NCBI RefSeq assembly: GCF_000812685.1
Contig: NZ_JWIF01000074.1
Coordinates: 124,001 to 188,000 of the forward strand
DNA length: 64,000 nucleotides
Reading direction: 5' to 3'
Origin: Halocynthiibacter namhaensis
GTDB lineage: Bacteria; Pseudomonadota; Alphaproteobacteria; Rhodobacterales; Rhodobacteraceae
Notes under the pieces: generated by a model
What the model saw: the letters and a program-made list of their open reading frames with translations, nothing else
The model's database searches: none
Told to the model about the DNA's origin: nothing
Position numbers and translations under genes: made by a program
Shown: positions 27,360 to 35,859 of the stretch, piece after piece
Layout: the number at the start of each line of letters is the position of its first letter
Numbering within the stretch: the stretch's first letter is position 1

Positions 27360-29600
27360 TTAGCGTTTGTGTAAATAATCCAACACTGCAGGTCGCACCG
27401 TTTGGGCTCCGGTCGCACGTGCTTCGTCGATCACGTCCCGCAGTTCTTGCAGGTTTGTACGTCGCAAATGATGTTTGACCGGGCCAATGGATGCAGGGCG
27501 CATGGAAAGCGTGTGCAAGCCAATCGCAGCAAAACAGAGTGCTTCTATCGGGCGCCCGGCATCTTCGCCACAGAATGAAAGCGGTGTATTGCTGGCATGG
27601 CAGCGTTCGACAATCGTTTCCAAGAAATTTAGAAAACTGACGTTCAGAGTGTCATAGCGTTTGCGCACCCGTTCATTTTCACGATCTGCCGCGAAGAAAA
27701 ACTGTTTCAAATCGTTGCCGCCGATTGATATGAAATCCGTCATTTCAAAGAACTGCGGAGGCGAAAACGCCAAGGAGGGTGTTTCCAGCATTGTTCCGAT
27801 TTGCAGGCTTTCGGGCAAGGCATGGCCTAAGACACGTTCGCGTTCGACCTCGCGTAGGATCAGATCTCGGGCCTCTTTGAACTCGGCGAATTCTGCAACC
27901 ATCGGGAACATCACAGATAATGGCCGCCCCTTGGCAGCCCGCAACAGCGCTTGAATTTGCATGCGCATGACACCGGGTTTATCAAGGCCAACCCGGATCG
28001 CACGCCATCCCAAGGCGGGGTTGGGTTCATCCAGCGGGTTCATATAGGGCAGTACTTTGTCTGACCCAATATCAAGCGTACGGAAAATCACGGGCTTGTC
28101 TTGTGCTGCATCCAGAACTTGGGTGTAGGTCGCTGCCAATTCGGCACGTTTGGGCATTTTGTTGCGAACTAAAAATTGCAACTCGGTGCGAAACAAACCC
28201 ACACCTTCCGCGCCCGAGGTGGGCAGGGAGGGGAGATCGGCCATCAGGCCAGCGTTCATGGTCAGCCTGATGACTTCGCCTGAGAGGGTTTCTGCGGGTT
28301 TGTCGCGGATCGATGTATAGCGTTCCTGGGCTTCAGCTTGCATCAAGATCTTGTCGCGAAACGCAGTTGCAACGCTTTCATCAGGGCGCAAATGCACAGT
28401 ACCATGTTCGCCGTCCACAAGAATCTGGTCGCCATTCAGTGCTTCGTTGGTGATACGTTCCGTATGGATCACAAGCGGGATCGCAAGGGCACGTGCAACG
28501 ATGGTGGCATGGGAGCCAACAGAGCCTTCCTCAAGCACGATCCCCTTCAGCCCCCGGCCGTATTCCAGCAACTCAGCGGGGCCAATATTGCGCGCAATAA
28601 GGATCGGGTTTTCGGGCATTTCCGCGCCGGTATTACTGCCCTGACCCGTCAAAATACGCAGCAAGCGATTGGAAAGATCATCTAGGTCGTGCAATCGGTC
28701 GCGCAAATACGCATCCGATGCTTGGGACATGCGCGCGCGGGTGGTGGATTGTTCCTTCTCAACCGCAGCTTCTGCGGAAAGCCCACGTTTGATGTCTTCG
28801 GACATCCGACGCATCCAACCCTTGGAATTGGCAAACATGCGATAGGCTTCAAGAACCTGCACCTGGTCTTTGTCTCCGCCCGCTGCGTTGTCGAGCATTT
28901 CGTCAACGGAAATTCGCAGCTGGTCCACGGCTTCTTCGAGACGCGCTTGTTCCGCTTCGGGATCCTCTGCAATTGGGTTGGTCACAACAACGCGGGCCTC
29001 ATGCAGCCAGACATTGCCTTCTGCCACGCCTTCTTGTGCCACGGATCCGCGCAACATCACTGCCTGGCTGTGGAGGGGGGATAGCGCCGCGCCTTCGCCA
29101 ACAAAGGCCCCTAATTCCGTCATTTCAGCCAAGACCATGGCAACGACTTCTAGGGCATAAACTTCATCATCGGTATATGTGCGCGCGTCTTTGGATTGCA
29201 CGACCAACACGCCCAAGCGTTCACCTAGGCGCTGCACAGGCACGCCTAGGAAAGAGGAAAATACTTCTTCCCCGGTTTCGGGCATATAGCGGAAGCCCTT
29301 TTCGGATGGGGCGTCGGGTGTGTTCACAAGGCGCGAGAACTTTGCAACTTTACCAACCAGGCCCTCGCCGATTTTCATACGGGTTTGGTGCACAGATTCC
29401 GCATTCAAACCATGCGTCGCGCAAAGCTCAAGCGTGTCATCATCGCGAAACAGATAGATAGAACACACTTCGGCCTGCATCGAATCCGCGACAAGTTCGG
29501 TGATCCGATCAAGCCGTGCTTGGCCCGCTGTATCTTGCGCCAGTGTTTCTTGCAGCCGCCCAAGAAGCTTGCGGCTTTCACTTTCAGTGCTGTGTGCCAT
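27360..29600 (-). CDS. ptsP: Phosphoenolpyruvate-protein phosphotransferase PtsP (EI-Ntr)
   Basis: Enzyme I of the nitrogen PTS, which passes phosphate from PEP to NPr. The 746-residue protein has an N-terminal GAF domain (about 1-165), the EI N-terminal domain, the swivelling phosphohistidine domain with VGSHATIVARALAIPLV near residue 365, and the PEP-binding barrel with GLFRTEL and SIGGNDLKQFFFAADREN. Start ATG 29600 has an AGGAC-type site upstream; a longer frame begins beyond it without one. In alphaproteobacteria this gene commonly lies near lysC, as here. Confidence 0.94.
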   Translation of the reverse strand: MAHSTESESRKLLGRLQETLAQDTAGQARLDRITELVADSMQAEVCSIYLFRDDDTLELCATHGLNAESVHQTRMKIGEGLVGKVAKFSRLVNTPDAPSEKGFRYMPETGEEVFSSFLGVPVQRLGERLGVLVVQSKDARTYTDDEVYALEVVAMVLAEMTELGAFVGEGAALSPLHSQAVMLRGSVAQEGVAEGNVWLHEARVVVTNPIAEDPEAEQARLEEAVDQLRISVDEMLDNAAGGDKDQVQVLEAYRMFANSKGWMRRMSEDIKRGLSAEAAVEKEQSTTRARMSQASDAYLRDRLHDLDDLSNRLLRILTGQGSNTGAEMPENPILIARNIGPAELLEYGRGLKGIVLEEGSVGSHATIVARALAIPLVIHTERITNEALNGDQILVDGEHGTVHLRPDESVATAFRDKILMQAEAQERYTSIRDKPAETLSGEVIRLTMNAGLMADLPSLPTSGAEGVGLFRTELQFLVRNKMPKRAELAATYTQVLDAAQDKPVIFRTLDIGSDKVLPYMNPLDEPNPALGWRAIRVGLDKPGVMRMQIQALLRAAKGRPLSVMFPMVAEFAEFKEARDLILREVERERVLGHALPESLQIGTMLETPSLAFSPPQFFEMTDFISIGGNDLKQFFFAADRENERVRKRYDTLNVSFLNFLETIVERCHASNTPLSFCGEDAGRPIEALCFAAIGLHTLSMRPASIGPVKHHLRRTNLQELRDVIDEARATGAQTVRPAVLDYLHKR

Positions 29601-29766
29601 GTTCTGTCCTGTGGAACCCTGTTTTCTGCAGCTTATGCAAAAAACAAAAGAGGAACCAGTGAAATGCGCCACCAGAACCATATCCTTCATTCCAATGACA
29701 ATAAGGATATGTTGCGGTGTGATTGTACTGCGCTATGGTTGCAAGTGGGGGATGAAAGGCAAACCT

Positions 29767-29988
29767 ATGAGAAATGTACGAATAACGCTGTCGAGCTGTG
29801 TAATGGTCGTCGCATTGGCCGGGTGTGAACGAACACCAGAACGGGACCAGGCCATCAATGAATTCCTATGGGGCCAGAATTACAATCAAAGTTGTAATGA
29901 CATTTACAACCAAACCCTGCGTGAAGGATACTCAGAGAGCCGCGCGCAAGAGGCCTATCGTGGCTGTAAGGCCAGCGGTCGGACATAG
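29767..29988 (+). CDS. Small lipoprotein of unknown function
   Basis: A 73-residue protein, MRNVRITLSSCVMVV then the lipobox LAGC near residue 20. The mature part is about 53 residues with two cysteines (SCND and YRGC) that could pair. It is rich in Asn, Gln, Tyr and Arg. AAGG lies seven bases before the ATG at 29767; an upstream ATG at 29752 is also in frame. It lies on the opposite strand to its neighbours, with its own short leader. No family is recognised. Confidence 0.65.
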   Translation: MRNVRITLSSCVMVVALAGCERTPERDQAINEFLWGQNYNQSCNDIYNQTLREGYSESRAQEAYRGCKASGRT

Positions 29989-29994
29989 CTTCGT

Positions 29995-30321
29995 CTACTG
30001 AAAGATCGATAAATCCAAATCAAGTCCGACGCCCAACCATATTCCTCGGTCGCGGTGATCTTGGAGATGCTGCCCGGTGTCTGGATGTGAAAAAACGATC
30101 AGCCCCTGACGGTTCAAAGCAAGCCAGGGCAGAAGTTCTGCGAATTGTTCCGGTGTTGCCCCCAGCTGACATGAAGGCATGGGGTGGGGGCCAACGGGGC
30201 GGTCATGCATGCGCCCCATGGTGACGCCGAATTTTGCAGCGGCTTCATGGCAGATAGCGTCTGCGCGGGCCTTACTGCCGGCTTCATAGTAAATATGTGC
30301 GTGATATCCGATTATGGTCAT
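29995..30321 (-). CDS. DOPA 4,5-dioxygenase family protein
   Basis: A 108-residue protein of the small DOPA-dioxygenase-like fold. It shows IGYHAHIYYEAGSK at the front, MHDRPVGPHPMPSCQL in the middle, and LVFSHPDTGQHLQDHRDRGIW near the end, giving several conserved histidines. Plant and fungal relatives open catechol rings; bacterial members are mostly uncharacterised. ATG 30321 has AGAGG upstream and is preferred over one ten codons earlier. It follows the lysC terminator on the same strand. Confidence 0.85.
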   Translation of the reverse strand: MTIIGYHAHIYYEAGSKARADAICHEAAAKFGVTMGRMHDRPVGPHPMPSCQLGATPEQFAELLPWLALNRQGLIVFSHPDTGQHLQDHRDRGIWLGVGLDLDLSIFQ

Positions 30322-30440
30322 GGGGGCCTCTGCAGAGTGGGTGGTCTGCATGTAATTTGGTCGTGAAGCCCAGGCAGCACAAGCGCAATATCGGTGAGTG
30401 GGTACAGGACCTATGTGCGCCTCTGCACGGAACCCGTCAG

Positions 30441-30481
30441 AAAAAAACCACCGACCTGCAACGGCAAATCGGTGGTTTTTT
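30441..30481 (-). terminator. Intrinsic terminator after lysC
   Basis: ACCACCGA (30447-30454) pairs with TCGGTGGT (30469-30476) across a 14-base loop. The stem is flanked by seven A on the left and T on the right. Read on the minus strand it is a hairpin followed by a U-run, 18 bases after the lysC stop. The symmetry would also let it stop plus-strand transcription. Confidence 0.85.
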
Positions 30482-30498
30482 AGTGTATTTGAAAAAGG

Positions 30499-31734
30499 TT
30501 AGGCTTTTTCCAGCTCAAAGCTGTCATGCAGCGCTTGCACGGCCAATTCCATGTATTTGCGCTCAACCAGAACAGAGATCTTAATCTCGGATGTGGTGAT
30601 CACTTTGATGTTGATGCCTTCGTTTTGTAGCGCTGCAAACATCTGCGCGGCAACACCCGCGTGGGACCGCATGCCGATGCCGACGATGGAGATCTTGGCA
30701 ACAGCTGTGTCAGCGACCAGATCGTGATAGTTGATGTCGCCCGCATCTTTAGAAGCTTGCATTGCCGCTTCTGCACGCGCGACTTGGTCGGTCGGACAGG
30801 AGAACGTCATATCCGTGCGCCCATCTTCAGAGATATTCTGCACGATCATATCGACGTTGACGCCAGCCTCTGACAGGGGGCCAAAGATCGCGGCAGCAAT
30901 GCCAGGACGGTCCGCGACCGAGATCAGGGTGACTTTCGCTTCATCGCGGGAATAGGCGACGCCGGCAACTACATTTGATTCCATGATTTCCTCCTCGGCG
31001 CAGACAAGCGTACCGGAATTTTCATCGTTATCTTCAAAACTGGACAGAACCCGCAGACGCACACCAAAGCGCATCGCAAGTTCAACAGAACGGGTTTGCA
31101 GAACTTTCGCACCTAGGGATGCCAGCTCCAGCATTTCTTCAAAAGCAATCTTATCAAGTTTGCGCGCCTTGTCAGAAATACGCGGGTCGGTGGTGTAAAC
31201 CCCGTCCACGTCAGTATAGATGTCGCAACGTTCCGCGCCAAAAGCGGCGGCAAAGGCCACAGCGGTTGTGTCAGATCCCCCGCGACCCAAGGTCGTGATG
31301 CGCCCTTCATCCGAGATGCCCTGGAAGCCTGCAACAACAGCAACCCGCATACCTTCGCCAAATTTGGCGTTCAGATTGTCGGTTGGGATTTCTTCAATCC
31401 GGGCGTTTGCATGTGCGGACGTGGTTTTCAGCGGCACTTGCCACCCTTGCCAACTGCGCGCCGGCACATCCATTTGCTGCAACGTCAAAGCCATCAAGCC
31501 TGCCGTGACGTTCTCGCCAGAGCTGACCACAGCGTCATATTCGCGTGCATCATACAGCGGCGAGGTCTCATTCACCCAACCCACAAGTTCATTGGTCTTG
31601 CCCGACATTGCCGAGACAATCACGATCACGTCATAGCCTTTGGCGACTTCCACCCCAACCCGCTTGGCCGCACGTTTGATGCGATCAAGGGATCCGACAG
31701 AAGTTCCGCCAAATTTCATTACCAAAAGCGGCAT
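30499..31734 (-). CDS. lysC: Aspartate kinase
   Basis: Phosphorylates aspartate at the head of the Lys/Thr/Met pathway. The 411-residue protein begins MPLLVMKFGGTSVGSLDRI. It has FQGISDEGRITTLGRGGSDT near residue 158 and YTDVDGVYTTDPRI near 200. Two ACT domains follow from about 265, with the FSCPTDQVARAE and IKVITTSEIKISVLV segments. It is the lone-chain monofunctional type. The ATG at 31734 has AAAGGA seven bases upstream; a longer frame has no such site. Confidence 0.96.
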   Translation of the reverse strand: MPLLVMKFGGTSVGSLDRIKRAAKRVGVEVAKGYDVIVIVSAMSGKTNELVGWVNETSPLYDAREYDAVVSSGENVTAGLMALTLQQMDVPARSWQGWQVPLKTTSAHANARIEEIPTDNLNAKFGEGMRVAVVAGFQGISDEGRITTLGRGGSDTTAVAFAAAFGAERCDIYTDVDGVYTTDPRISDKARKLDKIAFEEMLELASLGAKVLQTRSVELAMRFGVRLRVLSSFEDNDENSGTLVCAEEEIMESNVVAGVAYSRDEAKVTLISVADRPGIAAAIFGPLSEAGVNVDMIVQNISEDGRTDMTFSCPTDQVARAEAAMQASKDAGDINYHDLVADTAVAKISIVGIGMRSHAGVAAQMFAALQNEGINIKVITTSEIKISVLVERKYMELAVQALHDSFELEKA

Positions 31735-31860
31735 GGTGTTTCCTTTACCCAGCGCCAATAAATCCAGCATTTCATAGGAGGTTGGTCGCCCGGGGGCAAG
31801 AGCCAAGAGCGCCTTCATGCGCCAGGTCCGCATTGTGCCTAATAAATGGGCATTGGCACC

Positions 31861-32964
31861 TTACGCAGAGGGGGATTCAGAAATGAAGCTGTGTTTGTTT
31901 TTCTCGAGACGGCGGATGAAATTTTGTTGGCGTTTTCCGGGTGGGATGGGCCGCGCGGACGCACGGGAAAACGTGTTTTCGCTTAACTCTGGAAACAGAG
32001 TGAATATTTCTTCCAGCGCTTTTTGGGGAAGGGTTTTGAGCGCCTCTGGGCCGGTGTGCAGGCTTTCCGACGGGGCCCCTTCAGCATAGACAATTTCATG
32101 TTGGTCGAACAGCAGGTGGTAATAGGTCACGGGCCCGTCCACAGGCATGATCTCGATATCTGGAAGTGCAGTTAACTTGATGGCTGAAATCAAGACTTCA
32201 TTCTCGTCAAACATTCGTTTGGAAAGCCGCGACACGGTCAGCATCCGGTGTTGCCGTGAAACAATCAAATCTCGCGCTGGGGTCATATTCGCCAAAGCAC
32301 CAGCTTTAATGCAAACGGGCCGAAGTTTATGGTTTCTCTCAAGTTGGGCAGACGAAATTTCTTTTTTTCCAATCCATCGAATTGGTTGTGTGCCTCTGTC
32401 TCGGGTCATGACCAGATCGCCGGGCGACAGGTTTTCAACGGCCACACATCCGGTTTCAGTTTCAATCATTGTACCTGCGGTAAAACAGACAACATCATCA
32501 ACATCGCCTGTGGATAGAAAAATCCAACCATGCTGTCTGTCAGCGTCAAAGTTTGTCACCGTGATCTGGTCAAACGCAGTGTTGACAGAGACGTTTTCAA
32601 CGATGTTTGTATTGAACGGCGCTTCGTAAACAGCTGTGGTGCCGCTGGTGCCCGTGCTGAGATTTGTGACGACGGGGGTTCCGGCCAGTGTCGATTGAAT
32701 TTCAAGGCGGTCGTTAAAGCCGCCTTGGTAGTTGTTCGAATTCACATCGCCGATGCTAAATGTGAGATCTTTAACGGGTTTGGAAAACGTCAGCGTGAAC
32801 GTATCTGCATCCGTGTCGACTGCGTTGTCGGATTGCACCTGTCCAGTGCTGTTGATGTGAAATCCGCTGGTGAAGGTCGCCGTTACTGTAACGGTTTGGC
32901 CATCAGCGTCGACAATGGTTTGGGCCCCATTGCTTAGCAATGTGGCGAAATTGATCGCGACCAT
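31861..32964 (-). CDS. Hint domain-containing protein
   Basis: A 367-residue protein. Residues 1 to about 165 are a beta-rich domain with TFTLTFSKPVKDLTFSIGD. From about 170 a Hint domain starts at CFTAGTMIETETGCVAVE and continues with the SPGDLVMTRD turn and IVSRQHRMLT. This arrangement is common in Rhodobacterales secreted or surface proteins; whether it self-cleaves is unknown. No signal peptide is visible, so non-classical (type I) export is possible. Start taken at the ATG at 32964, four codons inside the longest frame. Confidence 0.82.
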   Translation of the reverse strand: MVAINFATLLSNGAQTIVDADGQTVTVTATFTSGFHINSTGQVQSDNAVDTDADTFTLTFSKPVKDLTFSIGDVNSNNYQGGFNDRLEIQSTLAGTPVVTNLSTGTSGTTAVYEAPFNTNIVENVSVNTAFDQITVTNFDADRQHGWIFLSTGDVDDVVCFTAGTMIETETGCVAVENLSPGDLVMTRDRGTQPIRWIGKKEISSAQLERNHKLRPVCIKAGALANMTPARDLIVSRQHRMLTVSRLSKRMFDENEVLISAIKLTALPDIEIMPVDGPVTYYHLLFDQHEIVYAEGAPSESLHTGPEALKTLPQKALEEIFTLFPELSENTFSRASARPIPPGKRQQNFIRRLEKNKHSFISESPSA

Positions 32965-33309
32965 TTTGGATTCCAATTGTCCAACAAGAAGGGGGGAGGC
33001 AACGCACAGATTTCACAAACAAGAAAATACGATGATGCAACGAGACCTGTTTGCGGCTCTGACGAGATGCAAGTTGCGCGAACAGTAACGCGCTATGGTT
33101 CGATGTATTCAGAGCAGTCTAAACATCGGAAATATGGCCTAAAAAAGGCATTTTCAAAATTACAATTTTAGATTGCTCGCGTCGATTCCCAAATCACTTT
33201 ATGGGGGTGATTTGGGACCGAAATGCTAATCATAGAGCCCGTGATAGGGGGAGAATGTGTCTACGTTAGAAGCTGGTAATTATTTTGGTGGTTTGCGAAA
33301 TCATCCCAA
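32965..33309. other. 345-base intergenic region, no gene supported
   Basis: Between the Hint gene and an SDR gene, both on the minus strand. It contains an A/T-rich stretch at 33135-33172 and a strong hairpin at 33187-33217. I see no coding sequence with a good ribosome site that does not simply run antisense into the SDR gene. It probably holds the Hint promoter. Confidence 0.6.
33187..33217. repeat. Perfect 11-base inverted repeat
   Basis: TCCCAAATCAC (33187-33197) is followed after nine bases by its exact reverse complement GTGATTTGGGA (33207-33217). No T-run follows on either strand, so it is not a standard terminator. It lies about 220 bases upstream of the Hint gene and about 90 bases beyond the stop of the SDR gene. 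It could be an operator or an mRNA structure. Confidence 0.7.
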
Positions 33310-33960
33310 TTACAATGCGTGCGGTGTTCCGTCGAACGCCAGAAACTCGCCGCTGCGGGTCATACTGAGGCGCGCAAAGTGGCCGATCAACTGTGTTGCG
33401 GACTCGGTCGGTGTGACATGGCCTTCATCACCGCCCATGTCTGTTTGAACCCAGCCGGGATGGTATACGCCAACAGCTATGCCCTCACTGCGCAGATCAT
33501 GGGCAAGGTTGAATGTTAAGTTGATGACAGCGGCCTTAGATGCGCGATAAATATAGCTGCCGCCTTGGGCCTTGTCGCGGGTGCCCATTTGTGAACCGAT
33601 AATCGCGATCTTAGGGCTTTGGGCGCGGCGCAAAGCGGGCAGGGTGGCCTCAATCGTTTTGTAAACACCGGTGACATTGGCAGCGAACGTTTGCGCCCAC
33701 ATGTCAGCAGGCAAATCATCCCCGCTATAGCGACCTTTATCCAGATACACGCCCGCGTTACAAACCAGCAAATCAATGCCCTGGGTTTCCAGAGACTGCC
33801 CTAAATCCTTGGCAGAGCTTTCGCAGGTGACATCAAACGACAAAAAATCACGGCTTTCTGGGCCTCGTGTTGTGCCGATCACGCGTTGGTTTTTCGCCTG
33901 ATACTGAAGCATCATTTCTGCGCCAATGCCCCGATTTGCCCCGGTGATCAGAATTGTCAT
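33310..33960 (-). CDS. Short-chain dehydrogenase/reductase
   Basis: A 216-residue classical SDR. It has TGANRGIGAEMM at the front, NAGVYLD near residue 72, IIGSQMGTRDK near 117 and YIYRASKAAVINL near 132, giving the catalytic Ser, Tyr and Lys. C-factor-like SDRs have this style. It ends in GEFLAFDGTPHAL. It precedes no obvious partner; a DUF1178 gene lies 30 bases upstream on the same strand and the two may be co-transcribed. The substrate is unknown. Confidence 0.88.
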   Translation of the reverse strand: MTILITGANRGIGAEMMLQYQAKNQRVIGTTRGPESRDFLSFDVTCESSAKDLGQSLETQGIDLLVCNAGVYLDKGRYSGDDLPADMWAQTFAANVTGVYKTIEATLPALRRAQSPKIAIIGSQMGTRDKAQGGSYIYRASKAAVINLTFNLAHDLRSEGIAVGVYHPGWVQTDMGGDEGHVTPTESATQLIGHFARLSMTRSGEFLAFDGTPHAL

Positions 33961-33990
33961 GATGTATCTCCCGCCAGAATTTTGGGCAGG

Positions 33991-34467
33991 TTAGTTGGTT
34001 TTGCGCGTGGGGGTAAAGGGCAAAGGCAACACAGGCACGCCGTCTTCGATCAGTGATTTGGCCTCTTCCGGTTTTGCTTCACCCCAAATGGGGCGGCTGT
34101 CGATGTCGCCGTCATGCATGGCGCGCGCTTCCTCTGCAAAGCTCATCCCGACGTATTCCGAGTTTTTTTCAACGTCAGATTTCATCCGTGCGATTGCAGC
34201 TTCAGCATCTGTTTGAGGCGCAGATAGTGGCTTTTCCACCGCGGACGGTGACGGTGGGGCAGTCGCCTCAGCCGGTTCTGCGGGTTTGGCCGCCTTTTTG
34301 CGCGCGGTCGTCACTTGTGGGGCCATCAACGATTTTCGCGTATCTGCAGATCCACAGACAGGGCAGGCATTCATCCTCGCACTTTGAAGCGTTTCAAAGG
34401 CATCGGATGATTTAAACCAGCTTTCAAAGCTGTGATCGTTTTCACATTTCAGCGTATAGCGGATCAT
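33991..34467 (-). CDS. DUF1178 family protein
   Basis: A 158-residue protein of the DUF1178 family. It has the opening MIRYTLKCENDHSFESWF and a zinc-ribbon-like ACPVCGSADTRKSLMAP near residue 34. An Ala/Pro-rich linker follows, then the family C-terminus with YVGMSFAEEARAMHDG and SRPIWGEAKPEEAKSL. The function is not established. It lies just upstream of the SDR gene. Confidence 0.88.
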   Translation of the reverse strand: MIRYTLKCENDHSFESWFKSSDAFETLQSARMNACPVCGSADTRKSLMAPQVTTARKKAAKPAEPAEATAPPSPSAVEKPLSAPQTDAEAAIARMKSDVEKNSEYVGMSFAEEARAMHDGDIDSRPIWGEAKPEEAKSLIEDGVPVLPLPFTPTRKTN

Positions 34468-34579
34468 CTACCCATCCTGTCCCTAAATCGTAAATAAGCC
34501 CCTAGCGCCGCAAAGACAATGATATGTTAAGGCTGGGCGCTGATATTCTGTGATTTGGCGCGCCAAAGTAGGGGCAGAG

Positions 34580-35053
34580 TTAGTCAAAGGTCTTTGGATT
34601 AAAGTTTTGGATGATTTGCGCCAGTTCCGGTTCATCAACCAAACTTGCGGCTTTCTTTGGGGAAAACCATTGCCGTGAACGCTCATTGACTTCGGGGTAG
34701 TCCTTCAAGACTTGCTTCACTTTCAGCGGGAAAATCGCAACGATGCAGGGGATTAATTCATCGGAATTTCCTGATGCTTCCCGCATGGTTGAATACAGGC
34801 CCAACACCGTTTCATAGACCTTGCCTTTTACGCCCGCTTCTTCAAAGGCTTCGACAGATGCAGCTTCTGATGGTGTTTTACCGTCCATCGGCCAGCCCTT
34901 TGGAACGACCCAGCGTCCGACACCGCGAGATGAGATCAGCAAAACCTGTAGGCGTCCCTGATGACGCCGGTAGCATAGGCTACCAAATTGCGTCCGCAAA
35001 GAACGTTTCCCGCCGTCGGCAAGATTGATCGGTTGTTGCTTTGTTGGTATCAT
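34580..35053 (-). CDS. Nudix hydrolase, diphosphoinositol-phosphatase-like
   Basis: A 157-residue Nudix protein with WVVPKGWPMDGKTPSEAA and AFEEAGVKG near residues 50-80. The box departs from the consensus: the RE of REUxEE is replaced by V-E, a variation seen in DIPP-type members that cleave polyphosphate chains. The start is taken at the ATG at 35053, because the 12-codon extension upstream has no better signal. The gene is monocistronic. Confidence 0.85.
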   Translation of the reverse strand: MIPTKQQPINLADGGKRSLRTQFGSLCYRRHQGRLQVLLISSRGVGRWVVPKGWPMDGKTPSEAASVEAFEEAGVKGKVYETVLGLYSTMREASGNSDELIPCIVAIFPLKVKQVLKDYPEVNERSRQWFSPKKAASLVDEPELAQIIQNFNPKTFD

Positions 35054-35370
35054 CGTCAGACTTGTTGTACCTGCCGCGCATAGTATCAAGGATTTGTTTC
35101 AAATACCTTACTATACGGGATATTTCCTGTTCGCATTCACTTTGCCCCTTATTGGAGCAGGCCATCGCATACGCCCATGAACTGTATTTTTCAACCACAA
35201 TGTCCGGTGTTGGTTGTCAAACCCCGCAAAATGGACGGAATTTCTTGAAAAATCGTGATTTGCACGACGCCGGTCCGCCCATGTTTAGTGGGTGAAACTT
35301 TGGACTACCCAAAACCCAGGGGGCTGCCTATAGTGCATATATTGATGATCACCAAGGCAAGGGGACTGCA
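35054..35370. other. 317-base intergenic region between divergent Nudix and nrdR genes
   Basis: This must hold two divergent promoters. I cannot pick clear -35/-10 pairs. The sequence TAGTGCATATATTG (about 35331-35344) loosely resembles half of an NrdR box, but I do not call it. AGGGGA at 35357-35363 is the nrdR ribosome site. No coding sequence is supported. Confidence 0.5.
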
Positions 35371-35838
35371 ATGCGCTGCCCATATTGTGGAAATGTAGAT
35401 ACGCAGGTGAAAGATTCACGCCCTGCGGAAGATCACGTTGCGATCCGTAGACGGCGGTTTTGTCCGTCTTGTGGTGGGCGCTTCACGACTTACGAACGGG
35501 TGCAGCTGCGCGATCTCGTGGTGATCAAATCCAACGGCAAACGTGAAGACTTTGATCGCGACAAATTGGAACGTTCTATTCGAATTTCCATGCAGAAACG
35601 TCCCATCGAACCTGAGCGGATTGATCAGATGATTTCGGGCATTGTGCGCCGCTTGGAAAGCATGGGTGATACTGACATCGCATCTGGCCAAATCGGCGAG
35701 ATCACCATGGAAGCGCTGGCGCGGATTGATACCGTTGCATACGTGCGTTTTGCGAGTGTTTACAAGAACTTCCAAGCCGCCGATGATTTCGATAAATTTG
35801 TCAGCGAACTGCGCCCGCCAGAAGCGGCTGACGACTGA
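35371..35838 (+). CDS. nrdR: Transcriptional repressor NrdR
   Basis: Represses ribonucleotide reductase genes when dATP is plentiful. The 155-residue protein has the N-terminal zinc ribbon (MRCPYCG and [15 protein letters not shown]) followed by the ATP-cone from about residue 48 to 138. Length and sequence are standard. A strong AGGGGA precedes the ATG. ribD follows after 21 bases on the same strand, the usual alphaproteobacterial pairing. Confidence 0.96.
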   Translation: MRCPYCGNVDTQVKDSRPAEDHVAIRRRRFCPSCGGRFTTYERVQLRDLVVIKSNGKREDFDRDKLERSIRISMQKRPIEPERIDQMISGIVRRLESMGDTDIASGQIGEITMEALARIDTVAYVRFASVYKNFQAADDFDKFVSELRPPEAADD

Positions 35839-35859
35839 TTTACCCGCAAGGATGTGCTG

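Noticed and set aside
32147-32629. 160-codon frame antisense to the Hint gene
   Set aside because: A shadow of the Hint domain coding strand.
31861-32964. Intein in the Hint-domain protein
   Set aside because: The Hint domain sits at the C-terminal half with no host-protein flank or homing endonuclease, so it is a Hint-type protein rather than an intein insertion.
33257-33448. 63-codon plus-strand frame with GGGGGAG upstream
   Set aside because: The ribosome site is good, but most of the frame runs antisense into the end of the SDR gene and resembles nothing.
35331-35344. NrdR box upstream of nrdR
   Set aside because: TAGTGCATATATTG matches only one half of the consensus loosely. NrdR boxes normally lie as pairs at nrd genes.
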